From the NCBI GenBank assembly GCA_934309345.1, contig CAKRDD010000021.1, forward strand, positions 1-64,000: a stretch of DNA of 64,000 bases, written 5' to 3'. The first letter of the stretch is position 1. Each line of letters begins with the position of its first letter. The translations under genes were made by a program, and so were the position numbers. The notes under the pieces were generated by a model. It was not told the DNA's origin and did no database searches. It saw nothing but the letters and a program-made list of their open reading frames with translations. Below, in pieces: positions 1 through 6,658 of the stretch. This stretch comes from an uncultured Mediterraneibacter sp. (GTDB lineage Bacteria; Bacillota; Clostridia; Lachnospirales; Lachnospiraceae).

Positions 1-1
1 T

Positions 2-79
2 TCTTTAACTGATTTAGGGAAAAGTTTTGTACCGATTCTTCAAGATATGAAAAAATGGAGTGATATACATTTAATGTGA
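2..79 (+). CDS. HxlR-family transcriptional regulator, C-terminal tail (partial)
   Basis: Only the last 25 codons are in the window, ending in TGA at 77-79. The reading frame gives SLTDLGKSFVPILQDMKKW followed by six residues, which is the usual end of HxlR-type winged-helix regulators (the 'LT.LG.SL.PIL..M..W' wing and final helix). The rest of the gene lies upstream of base 1. Assignment rests on this short stretch alone, so the family is likely but not certain. The following ArdA-like ORF is on the other strand, 12 bp away, so the two are convergent. Confidence 0.5.
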   Translation, partial: SLTDLGKSFVPILQDMKKWSDIHLM

Positions 80-91
80 TATTTAGGCTTG

Positions 92-277
92 CTATGTTGT
101 CCTTACAATGTCGCCAGCAAAGGGGAGCTTCATTTCAATGATTTGATAATCGCCACTGTCAGCTTCCACGCCGAGCAGGTCACGGAACAGCTCATAATCA
201 ATGGGTAAATCGAACCAGCGAGAGGTTTTATCCTCTGCTGATTTGGTCGTTTCAATCAATACGCTACATTCTTCCAT
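92..277 (-). pseudogene. ArdA-like antirestriction protein, truncated N-terminal fragment
   Basis: A 61-codon ORF preceded by an AAAGGA-type ribosome binding site. The core 'WFDLPIDYELFRDLLG' followed by an acidic stretch and 'KLPF' resembles one repeat of ArdA antirestriction proteins, which mimic DNA and protect conjugative elements from type I restriction. ArdA proteins are normally about 160 residues or more; this one stops soon after the first motif and abuts the tail of an unrelated regulator, so I read it as a broken remnant of a conjugative element. It could instead be a short intact protein of unknown role. Confidence 0.45.
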
Positions 278-359
278 CGTAATTCAGTCCTTTCTTTTTA
301 ATTTTGAATATGAAAAAAGCAGTCGATCATAAATGAAAGACTGCTTTAAATCATATCCT

Positions 360-689
360 TTATTGCTTTGTGTGGAGATTTAACTGATTGTCTATGTCCC
401 GTCCGGCATACATTACTCTAAGTATTGTTACAACTTTTTTATCGCTGTTGGGAATATAAAGTACCACATAGTTATCTACTGGTAATACGCAAAGTCCACG
501 GCTTTTCCACGGCTCTTTTTCATATTTTCGATAACGCTCCGGCATCATATCCAGACTTAATATCTGTTCTTCCAAATGGTCAAGCTGTCCGCTTGCATTT
601 TCCGGTGATTGTAATTCAAAAGCAATATATTCAAAAATCCTTCTCAAATCACTGTCAGCCTGTTCAGATATTTCTACTTCATATATCAT
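360..689 (-). CDS. RelE/ParE-family toxin
   Basis: A 109-residue protein with the RelE/ParE layout: N-terminal 'YEVEISEQADSDLRRIFEYI' helical pair, then a beta-sheet with 'RKYEKEPW', 'VDNYVVLYI' and 'VTILRVMYAGRD'. Members of this family are ribosome-dependent mRNA interferases or gyrase poisons; which one applies here cannot be told from sequence. The start ATG overlaps the antitoxin stop by four bases (ATGA), indicating translational coupling with the RelB-like gene immediately upstream. The full length and intact C-terminal 'YAGRD' motif suggest an active toxin. Confidence 0.9.
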   Translation of the reverse strand: MIYEVEISEQADSDLRRIFEYIAFELQSPENASGQLDHLEEQILSLDMMPERYRKYEKEPWKSRGLCVLPVDNYVVLYIPNSDKKVVTILRVMYAGRDIDNQLNLHTKQ

Positions 690-994
690 AAACCATAATC
701 CTTGCGAATGTCAGCAAAGACTTTCTTCGCATTTTTTGTCCGTCCAGCCTGCATATCCGCATATCCTTTCTCCAATTCTTCATTGAACTCTGCTTCTGAT
801 AATGTGCTGATGTCAACAGGTCTGGCAGATGGTATTTTTACTTCAAACGGAAGTCCTCTCTGTAAGATAATCTGTTTATAAAACATATTGATAGCACTGG
901 AAGCAGGGATACCAAGTGTAGACAGGATACTTTCTGCTTTTTCTTTGACATCTGGTTCAATCCTTGCATATAAATTTGCTGATTTTGTAGCCAT
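686..994 (-). CDS. RelB/DinJ-family antitoxin
   Basis: Antitoxin partner of the adjoining toxin, 102 residues. The N-terminal part 'NLYARIEPDVKEKAESIL' with 'LGIPASSAINMFYKQII' is the ribbon-helix-helix DNA-binding domain typical of RelB/DinJ; the C-terminal tail is charged and likely wraps the toxin. I chose the ATG at 994 because AAAGGAG lies seven bases ahead of it; a longer frame to 1057 exists but would run through the promoter. Antitoxin-toxin complexes of this family usually repress their own promoter. Confidence 0.9.
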   Translation of the reverse strand: MATKSANLYARIEPDVKEKAESILSTLGIPASSAINMFYKQIILQRGLPFEVKIPSARPVDISTLSEAEFNEELEKGYADMQAGRTKNAKKVFADIRKDYGL

Positions 995-1036
995 ATAAAA
1001 CATCTCCTTTCGTGAGTAGTATTTCCATCTATCTTT

Positions 1037-1065
1037 ATTATATGCAAATGTCCGCACAATAGCAA
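1037..1065 (-). promoter_or_regulatory. Candidate promoter of the toxin-antitoxin pair
   Basis: Reading on the minus strand: TTGCTA (1060-1065), 17-base spacer, TATAAT (1037-1042), about 40 bases ahead of the antitoxin ATG. Good match to a sigma-A promoter. Confidence 0.6.
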
Positions 1066-1168
1066 TACTAACTTTTTTGTAAACTAAGCGGCAATTTTTG
1101 TCAAATCATATATTGGACTAACTTTCTATCGGTATCACTCTTTTTTCTACAATCATATTAGCACGTAT

Positions 1169-1630
1169 CTATTTACATACAGCAATCCATCCACATGCTC
1201 CTGCAACTTCCTCCAGTTCCACAATTGTCAGTTTTACTGCGCTATGGTCGTTGCCGGCTGCCGGATAGACAGTATCGTATCTTTTTAATGACTCATCCAG
1301 ATATACTTTGACTCCATCTTTAATTCCAAATGGACATACACCACCCGGAGCATGTCCGATATAATCTTCTACTTCATCAAAAGGAATCATTTTTGCTTTT
1401 TCATGAAAATAATCTTTATATTTACGATTCGCAATTTTTGCTGTTCCTTCCGTAAGAATCAGAATTGGACCATCCTCTGTCAGAAATGACATAGTCTTCG
1501 CAATCATCCCAGGCTCTACACTAAGTGCTTCTGCTGCAAGTTGGACCGTTGCACTTGATGCTTCCAGTTCAATGACATGATCTGCATAACCTTTTTCTGT
1601 TAAATACTTCTTTGCTTTTTCTAATGACAT
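1169..1630 (-). CDS. YbaK/EbsC-family aminoacyl-tRNA deacylase
   Basis: A 153-residue single-domain protein of the YbaK/ProXp superfamily, which hydrolyses mischarged tRNA such as Cys-tRNA(Pro) in the cytoplasm. Visible family marks are the early 'AKTMSFLTEDGPILILTEG' strand region with a conserved lysine (IAKT), and 'GGVCPFGI' followed by the dimer/substrate pocket strand 'KVYLDESL' and 'AAGNDHSAVKLT'. Length is normal and the SD (GAAGGAAG) is well placed. It stands alone, between the toxin-antitoxin pair and a MATE remnant. Which mischarged tRNA it edits cannot be judged; the C-terminal 'CGWIAVCK' is typical of the Firmicute members. Confidence 0.9.
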   Translation of the reverse strand: MSLEKAKKYLTEKGYADHVIELEASSATVQLAAEALSVEPGMIAKTMSFLTEDGPILILTEGTAKIANRKYKDYFHEKAKMIPFDEVEDYIGHAPGGVCPFGIKDGVKVYLDESLKRYDTVYPAAGNDHSAVKLTIVELEEVAGACGWIAVCK

Positions 1631-1678
1631 CGTTCTTACTTCCTTCTTTTTTTATTATCATATCTGGATTATGCATAA

Positions 1679-1725
1679 AAAAACAAGAAGTTTTTCTAGT
1701 TTAGCCTTAAAAACTTCTTGTTTTT
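1679..1725. terminator. Hairpin terminator
   Basis: A 17-base perfect inverted repeat, AAAAACAAGAAGTTTTT (1679-1695) against its complement (1709-1725), with A/T-rich flanks on both sides, so it could end transcription in either direction. It lies in the spacer between the YbaK start and the MATE stump. Confidence 0.5.
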
Positions 1726-1876
1726 ACAACTTTTCACATATATGTTTTCAAAAAACGCGTGAAATTCTCTTTTTTAATTCAGATATTCACCAACCGGAGA
1801 AGAATTATACTGTTTCTTAATCTCAATCACAATAGATCCATCTTCATTTGTTTTTTCTGATGTATTCTGGTGTTTT

Positions 1877-2200
1877 CCCGGACAGTTGCTGCAATTATTT
1901 TCTGCAAGTTCAGAAATGCTGCTGCTCGGCATTCCGGCACTGAGGATTATTTCCATTTCCTTTGTGATGTCTGCAATTACGATTCTTTGCGGATACTTTT
2001 CCTCCGGGCTTGGAAATGGCATTATTAACATGGTTGGTGCTACCATCCGTCAGCTTATTTTACTGGTTCCATGCCTTTGGATTTTTATAAAAATCTCTGG
2101 CATTTCACATGACTGGTATGCCTTCTGGATTGCAGAAATCATTGCATGTATTTACAGTTATTGTATGTCACATAAATTGCTAAAAACAATTTTTAAATAA
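1877..2200 (+). pseudogene. MATE efflux pump, C-terminal fragment
   Basis: The plus-strand frame from about 1877 to the stop at 2198-2200 gives roughly 105 residues that match the last quarter of MATE pumps: 'LLLGIPALRIISISFVMSAI', 'SSGLGNGIINMVGATIRQLI' and a final helix pair. The first three quarters of the protein are missing and no ATG with a ribosome site precedes it; upstream of about 1877 the frame is no longer MATE-like. It is therefore a stump left by a deletion or insertion. It is not simply a copy of the neighbouring intact pump, whose last residues differ. Confidence 0.7.
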
Positions 2201-2203
2201 ATA

Positions 2204-2240
2204 AAAGGGCATGAATCCGCCTATAGATTCATTCCTTTAC
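2204..2240 (-). terminator. Terminator of the MATE/cytidylate-kinase-like operon
   Basis: Minus-strand hairpin AAAGG..ATGAATC / GATTCAT..CCTTT followed by TTTTATTTATTT, 30 bases after the stop of the kinase-like gene. It also lies just after the MATE stump stop on the other strand. Confidence 0.5.
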
Positions 2241-2268
2241 CGATTCATATTTTAGTCTTCTTTCATAG

Positions 2269-2853
2269 TCACATACATTCCATAATTATCTTCTCACATC
2301 TGTCATACCCAAGCTTGGAACTATTCAGACACAACATATAATTGCTGGCTTTTCCCCATTTCTGATCCGTATAAAAATTGTAATTTGCCATACGTCTTTT
2401 ATCTATATCTACCATCATTTTGACAGCTTTCTGTTCTTCTACATTGTATAAGCGAGTGATACGCTGTATTTTTTCCGACATATCTCCATGAATAAACACA
2501 TTCAGCACATCATCCCGGTCTTTCAGAATATAATCTGCATTTCTTCCAATGATCACGCAAGGCTCCTTTTCAGCCAGCTCTAAAATAACATTTCTCTGTG
2601 CCTCATACACCAGGTCTTCTACTGATTTTCCTGTGACGTCACGTCCGGCAAATGCATATGCGAATACTCCTTTTTTCGGCGATAATTCTGCATTTTCCTG
2701 AATATATTCCGTAGATAAACCAGACTTTTCTGCAATCTCATTAATGATATTTTTATCATAATAAGCAATTCCAAGTTTCTTTGCTACTTCTTCTCCGATA
2801 AAACGTCCGCCACTTCCAAATTCTCTGCTGATTGTAATGATTCTTTTTGTCAT
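2269..2853 (-). CDS. Cytidylate-kinase-like P-loop protein
   Basis: A 194-residue P-loop kinase of the 'cytidylate kinase-like' (Cytidylate_kin2) family. The start 'IITISREFGSGGRFIGEEVA' contains the modified Walker A (GSGG), followed by 'YYDKNIINEIAEKSGLS' and, near residue 105, 'CVIIGRNADYIL' and the arginine-rich lid 'RITRLYNVEEQKAV'. True Cmk enzymes act on CMP; the substrate of this shorter family is unsettled. The gene follows the MATE pump with a 13-base gap and its own AAGGAGG site, a pairing suggesting a shared operon. A regulatory or nucleotide-modifying role linked to export is possible but unproven. Confidence 0.85.
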   Translation of the reverse strand: MTKRIITISREFGSGGRFIGEEVAKKLGIAYYDKNIINEIAEKSGLSTEYIQENAELSPKKGVFAYAFAGRDVTGKSVEDLVYEAQRNVILELAEKEPCVIIGRNADYILKDRDDVLNVFIHGDMSEKIQRITRLYNVEEQKAVKMMVDIDKRRMANYNFYTDQKWGKASNYMLCLNSSKLGYDRCEKIIMECM

Positions 2854-2866
2854 CTCCGCTTCCTCC

Positions 2867-4234
2867 TTAACTTAAAACATCCACCTTGTTTTTTCTGATC
2901 TTCTTTAAGAACACATATCCCACAAAACATGAAACTATTTCAGTAATTGGAAATGCCCACCAGATCAATGTAACTCCCATCTGGCCATTTCTGACAAATA
3001 TCGAAAAAATTCCGGCCAGTGGCAGAATAATGATAAGCTGTCTCAAAAGCGAAATTACCAATAATTCCACACCACCGTCCAATGCCTGATAAATACCCTG
3101 ATAAGCAACATTGATTCCGGCAAACAGAAAGCTGACTGAGATTACCCTCATTGCTCCGATAAAATATTCTCTTGACTGTCCTGAATTGAACAGCGTTGCA
3201 AATGCTCCGGGGAAAATCTCTGTAATGACAATTCCAAGAACCATTAATGCAACTGTATAGATCAGACCATATTTGATTCCATCCTTTATTCTCTTTTTGT
3301 TTCTCATTCCATAAGCAAATGCAAGGATTGGGGTAATTGCATCACGAAGGCCAAATGCAAGGAAGAGAACAAACTGCTGCACCTTATAAAACAAACCATA
3401 TGCTGTCTGTGCTGACGGATTGAACTTCAGGATCAGATTCATTACATAAACCATAATCGACATCAATGCCTGTGCAATGATCGCCGGAAGTCCGATTGCA
3501 TAGATTTCTTTTATAACACCTGCATCTGGCTTCATATATTTCGTTCCATGCTCAAACTCTTTATTCAGTTTTATATGGAAAATAAACAGCAATACTGCGG
3601 ACGCTACCTGGCCAATTACTGTTGCATAGGCCGCGCCTTTCACTCCCATTTCCGGGCAAGGTCCAATACCATAAATCATGATCGGATCAAGAATAATATT
3701 TACAACTGCTCCGACCACCTGACCAATTGTGGAATAAAGGGATCGTCCTGTTGCCTGTAATAACTTTTCGAATAAAGAGAAGAAAATAATTCCAAAAGAG
3801 ATCACGCAGCATATCCGCAGATAACTGACACCCATCTGAAAAACTTCTGCATCTACTGTCTGGGATGAAATGTATGCTTTCACCCCGAAGATACCAAACA
3901 GTAAGCAGACCACATAAATGATCACTCCCAGGAACAGACTGTTTCCTGCTACCTTTGCTGCTTTTTTATTGTTTCCCTGTCCAAGTGTCCTTGCCAGAAG
4001 TGCATTGGTTCCGACACCTGTTCCGATTCCCACTGCTACCATGAGCATCTGGACCGGGAATACCAGTGTCAATGCATTTAATGCTGCCTCACTGCCCACT
4101 CTCATATTTCCTACAAATGCACTGTCTACAATATTGTAGACCGCCTGCAATGCCATAGATAAGATCATCGGGATTCCCATCTGGACCATCAGCTTATTCA
4201 CTGGCATATCCTTCATTTTGTTGCTTTCCGCCAT
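2867..4234 (-). CDS. MATE-family multidrug efflux transporter
   Basis: A 455-residue inner-membrane pump with about twelve hydrophobic segments in two six-helix halves, as in Na+- or H+-coupled MATE exporters of cationic drugs and metabolites. Family marks: 'MGIPMILSMALQAVYNIVDS' near the start, 'GIGTGVGTNALLARTLGQG' at the end of helix 2, 'LIWWAFPITEIVSCFVGYVF' at the end. Start chosen from GAGAGGAGTT upstream. It is followed directly by the cytidylate-kinase-like gene. Its 5' leader carries two related hairpin motifs (4441-4485 and 4267-4320), separated by an inserted MITE, so expression is probably controlled by RNA structure. The exported compound is unknown. Confidence 0.95.
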   Translation of the reverse strand: MAESNKMKDMPVNKLMVQMGIPMILSMALQAVYNIVDSAFVGNMRVGSEAALNALTLVFPVQMLMVAVGIGTGVGTNALLARTLGQGNNKKAAKVAGNSLFLGVIIYVVCLLFGIFGVKAYISSQTVDAEVFQMGVSYLRICCVISFGIIFFSLFEKLLQATGRSLYSTIGQVVGAVVNIILDPIMIYGIGPCPEMGVKGAAYATVIGQVASAVLLFIFHIKLNKEFEHGTKYMKPDAGVIKEIYAIGLPAIIAQALMSIMVYVMNLILKFNPSAQTAYGLFYKVQQFVLFLAFGLRDAITPILAFAYGMRNKKRIKDGIKYGLIYTVALMVLGIVITEIFPGAFATLFNSGQSREYFIGAMRVISVSFLFAGINVAYQGIYQALDGGVELLVISLLRQLIIILPLAGIFSIFVRNGQMGVTLIWWAFPITEIVSCFVGYVFLKKIRKNKVDVLS

Positions 4235-4266
4235 TTTGTTTTAACTCCTCTCTTTTCTGCACAAAA

Positions 4267-4320
4267 AAAGTGTGCACCTTGTCTTATAAGCTGGACTTAC
4301 GCTGACAGGCTACACACTTT
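4267..4320 (-). ncRNA. Candidate structured leader motif, proximal copy
   Basis: On the minus strand an outer stem AAAGTGTG/CACACTTT encloses a weaker CC-TGTC/GACA-AGG stem and an apical hairpin AGC-GTAAG-TCCAG-CTTAT. The outer stem runs straight into TTTTTTT, so it is terminator-shaped, and the MATE start codon is 33 bases further on. The apical part is shared with the motif at 4441-4485, with compensating changes in the stem. It is not a riboswitch class I can name; a plain attenuator is the conservative reading. Confidence 0.45.
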
Positions 4321-4340
4321 TTCATGGCGATATTCTATTT

Positions 4341-4421
4341 GTAACTGTTCAGAGCCAAGCAAAATTTCATAAAACAGGTGTAAAATGCGTAGCATTTTGG
4401 AGGTTGCCTCTGAACAGTTAC
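4341..4421. mobile_element. 81-bp MITE with IS66-type ends
   Basis: Begins GTAACTGTTCAGAG and ends CTCTGAACAGTTAC, a 14-base perfect terminal inverted repeat. It is flanked by a perfect 8-base target duplication TTCTATTT (4333-4340 and 4422-4429). GTAA ends and 8-bp duplications are characteristic of IS66-family elements. The interior codes for nothing and holds a small hairpin (AAAATGC-GTA-GCATTTT). It sits between the two leader hairpins of the MATE operon. The IS66 remnant at 46932-47307 has nearly the same ends. Confidence 0.8.
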
Positions 4422-4440
4422 TTCTATTTTAATAAAAGAA

Positions 4441-4485
4441 AACGAGCAGCCGGTAAACTGGATTTACGCTTACTTGCTACTCGTT
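4441..4485 (-). ncRNA. Candidate structured leader motif, distal copy
   Basis: On the minus strand AACGAGTAGC pairs with GCTGCTCGTT (one G-U) around an inner AAGTAAGC bulge and hairpin GTAAA-TCCAG-TTTAC; it is followed by TTTCTTTTATT. It begins 56 bases after the flavodoxin stop, so it may serve as that gene's terminator, but its apical part matches the motif at 4267-4320, which points to a common regulatory origin. Confidence 0.45.
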
Positions 4486-4541
4486 TGTAGTTATTATATT
4501 TCCTGTTTTATTAAAAGTCAAACAAAATTTTCTTTACTTTT

Positions 4542-5045
4542 CTACCCTCTAACCAGCTCTCTCAACTTATCCAGATCTTCCTTATCCGGATGTGATAAAG
4601 CACGGTCAAAATTTGCGATCAGCAGATCAAGATTTGGCATATGATCCGGCTGCTCTTTCATTTTCACATAACGGTCTCTCACCGCTTGTGGCATCTTTCC
4701 CTGACACATATACTCACCAACTACCTGATTGCTTTCATCCATAGAACTCTTAACATTATTCAGAACCTTCTGAAAATATGCTTCATTCTCACCAAACCCG
4801 GCTGTTCCAAACAGAAAGACTTTCTTATTCTTTATTCTTTGCAATAACTCCAATGCGGATTTATCTGCATTTCCCTGGTCTGTCCAGAAACCAATGTAAA
4901 GCATTTCCGATACCGGTTCTTCGATTTCGCTTGTTCCGAAATAATCACAATTCTCCTGCGGCAATGCATCACGAATCGCATTTGCCAGCTCTGCTGTATT
5001 TCCTGTTTTGCTGCTGAATATGATTGAATATCTTTCTTCTTTCAT
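4542..5045 (-). CDS. Flavodoxin-family protein
   Basis: A 167-residue single-domain flavodoxin. The FMN phosphate loop is near residue 12 ('SSKTGNTAELA'); later strands read 'MLYIGFWTDQGNAD' and 'KKVFLFGTAGFG', the 50s and 90s loops of the fold. It would carry electrons in the cytoplasm. The length and the C-terminal 'PNLDLLIANFDRALSHPDKEDL' resemble the short flavodoxins (such as BilS) found beside bilirubin reductase in gut Lachnospiraceae, but no BilR-like reductase lies here, so that link is only a possibility. It has its own AAGGAAGG site and lies upstream of the MATE leader on the same strand, downstream of the EIIA gene. Confidence 0.8.
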   Translation of the reverse strand: MKEERYSIIFSSKTGNTAELANAIRDALPQENCDYFGTSEIEEPVSEMLYIGFWTDQGNADKSALELLQRIKNKKVFLFGTAGFGENEAYFQKVLNNVKSSMDESNQVVGEYMCQGKMPQAVRDRYVKMKEQPDHMPNLDLLIANFDRALSHPDKEDLDKLRELVRG

Positions 5046-5099
5046 ACTATAACCTTCCTTCTAAGCTAAATCGATTCTGGAACAATATCTTCAGACTTC

Positions 5100-5576
5100 T
5101 TATTTCTGCTTAATTTCCATAATAACTGTTTTTCCAGCCTGAACTTCTCCCTCTTCACATACAAGCTCTTTCCCTTCAAGGCTTGAACCGATGACGATCG
5201 GTGTGATGGAATTACGTCCTGTTTCTTTGATAAACTCAAGGTCTGCATCTGCAAGAAGATCTCCTGCTTTTACCTTGTCTCCTTCTTTTACATGGATCTG
5301 GAAACATTTTCCATTCAGTGCGACTGTCTCAAGTCCGACATGTATCACAACTTCTACTCCGTTATCGGAAGTAACAGCATAAATGTGACCTGTCTCTGCT
5401 ACTTTTGATACAGTTCCGTCAACCGGGCTTACAACCTTACCTTCTGTCGGAACGATTGCGATTCCATCTCCAAGAATCTTCTCTATAAAAATAGGATCCG
5501 GCACTTCTGTGATTGCTACTGCTGTACCGGTCATAGGTGCTAAAATTGTTTCAAATACGTTCTCCTGATTGCTCAT
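5100..5576 (-). CDS. PTS glucose-type EIIA component
   Basis: A 158-residue EIIA of the glucose class, a soluble phosphocarrier that takes phosphate from HPr and passes it to an EIIB domain. Conserved marks: 'LAPMTGTAVAITEVPDPIF', 'GDGIAI.P..G.V.SPVDGTV', and the phosphorylated histidine in 'VVIHVGLETVALNGKCF' around residue 85-100. I start at the ATG at 5576 because the upstream in-frame codons include its AAGGAGGAG ribosome site. It stands alone but is well placed to serve the maltose EIICB at 10536-12218, which has no EIIA domain. It may also take part in carbon-catabolite signalling, but that is inference. Confidence 0.92.
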   Translation of the reverse strand: MSNQENVFETILAPMTGTAVAITEVPDPIFIEKILGDGIAIVPTEGKVVSPVDGTVSKVAETGHIYAVTSDNGVEVVIHVGLETVALNGKCFQIHVKEGDKVKAGDLLADADLEFIKETGRNSITPIVIGSSLEGKELVCEEGEVQAGKTVIMEIKQK

Positions 5577-5634
5577 ATCTAACTCCTCCTTAGACATCTT
5601 TTATCCACTCATTACTTCTCTTACTAACTAAAAA

Positions 5635-5663
5635 ATTATAGTCACTGTTTCTGCGAATTTCAA
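5635..5663 (-). promoter_or_regulatory. Promoter of the EIIA gene
   Basis: Minus strand TTGAAA (5658-5663), 17-base spacer, TATAAT (5635-5640); about 58 bases ahead of the start codon. A near-consensus sigma-A promoter, consistent with a constitutive general EIIA. Confidence 0.7.
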
Positions 5664-5743
5664 TCCCATTTTTTGATTTATTTGTGAATTCTATGTTTTG
5701 CATATTTTTCCACGCTACTATCGTTTCTTCTTATTCATAATGA

Positions 5744-6541
5744 TCAGTAAATCTCTACAAAGGTCTTATAGAAATCATATACCTTACCGTCTTCCTGTGC
5801 GCAGAGTAGAAAGCGACTGATCACATCCCCTGTTTTATGATATTGCTGTAGATATTCTATATGTTTCTGCAAGTCATTTGGATAATTCTCGGCAACTTCT
5901 TCTTTCATAAGAAATGTCATATATCTGCCGCCATGCTTACGCCAGATAATATGTGACTCGTCAAACACATTGCTCGCGTCCGGCAAGACAGTCAGACCAC
6001 GTTGTTCCTGCTGCAGCGTATCCGTATGCTGTACGCGGGAATAAAGATACGGATCTTCAATATATTGAAGTAACTTCTCCTGCTCAATCAACTCAAAAGA
6101 GACAATGCACTCCGTATCGATCTCTGTTTCCTGATAAGGCGTCTGTCTCAATTTCTCCAACGTCTTCACCGCCTCAATATGCCTTTGCAGTTTTTTCATT
6201 CGAAGTCTTAGCAGTTCCTGTTCCTGTTCAAGCTCCGATAACTTCTGTTCAAACAGATTTGCCTGTTGTTTCGGTGTATTGGATTTCATCTCTCGGATCT
6301 GCTTTAACTGAAATCCGAGATTTTTATAAAAGATCACATCAGAAATTGTCATCAGATCTTCTACCGCATACTCCCGATAATGACTTGTCTCCCCTTTGTT
6401 CGGCGATAGAACCTGCATCTCTTCCCAATAGCGCAATGTAGATGCGGGAATGTCAAAGAAATGGGATATCTCTCCTATTTGAAATTCCAAAGCTATATTT
6501 TCCACCTCCTCTTGATGATTAGATGATCTTTTTCTCTTCAT
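5744..6541 (-). CDS. MerR-family transcriptional regulator
   Basis: A 265-residue one-component regulator. The winged-helix domain starts near residue 18 ('FQIGEISHFFDIPASTLRYW'), followed by 'FYKNLGFQLKQIREM', a coiled-coil dimer helix (about 95-135), and a C-terminal effector domain with GyrI-like character (about 150-265). The ATG at 6541 has no ribosome site, whereas AGAGGAGG precedes an in-frame TTG at 6490 that would give a typical MerR N-terminus, so the true start may be 6490. It is divergent from the MATE pump at 6659, whose promoter has the 19-base spacer that MerR activators remodel. Confidence 0.9.
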   Translation of the reverse strand: MKRKRSSNHQEEVENIALEFQIGEISHFFDIPASTLRYWEEMQVLSPNKGETSHYREYAVEDLMTISDVIFYKNLGFQLKQIREMKSNTPKQQANLFEQKLSELEQEQELLRLRMKKLQRHIEAVKTLEKLRQTPYQETEIDTECIVSFELIEQEKLLQYIEDPYLYSRVQHTDTLQQEQRGLTVLPDASNVFDESHIIWRKHGGRYMTFLMKEEVAENYPNDLQKHIEYLQQYHKTGDVISRFLLCAQEDGKVYDFYKTFVEIY

Positions 6542-6592
6542 CGTTCATGAAAATACCGACATCTTGCTACTGGTATTTTAGCAATCTTTTTA

Positions 6593-6623
6593 TTGACCTT
6601 CAAGTACCTTTAAGGTTTATCCT
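6593..6623 (+). promoter_or_regulatory. MerR-type promoter/operator of the MATE gene
   Basis: TTGACC (6593-6598), a 19-base spacer, then TATCCT (6618-6623). The spacer carries the dyad ACCTT-N11-AAGGT (6596-6616). Over-long spacers with a centred dyad are the hallmark of MerR-activated promoters, so the divergent regulator at 5744-6541 very likely acts here. Confidence 0.75.
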
Positions 6624-6658
6624 ATACTAAGAAATTTTTTTAACAAGGAGGCTTCCTT

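Noticed and set aside
1774..2046. 90-codon minus-strand ORF opposite the MATE stump
   Set aside because: Its upstream half is the antisense of clear MATE sequence. The last ~30 codons read plausibly as protein and might be the tail of another lost gene, but there is no start, ribosome site or recognisable family.
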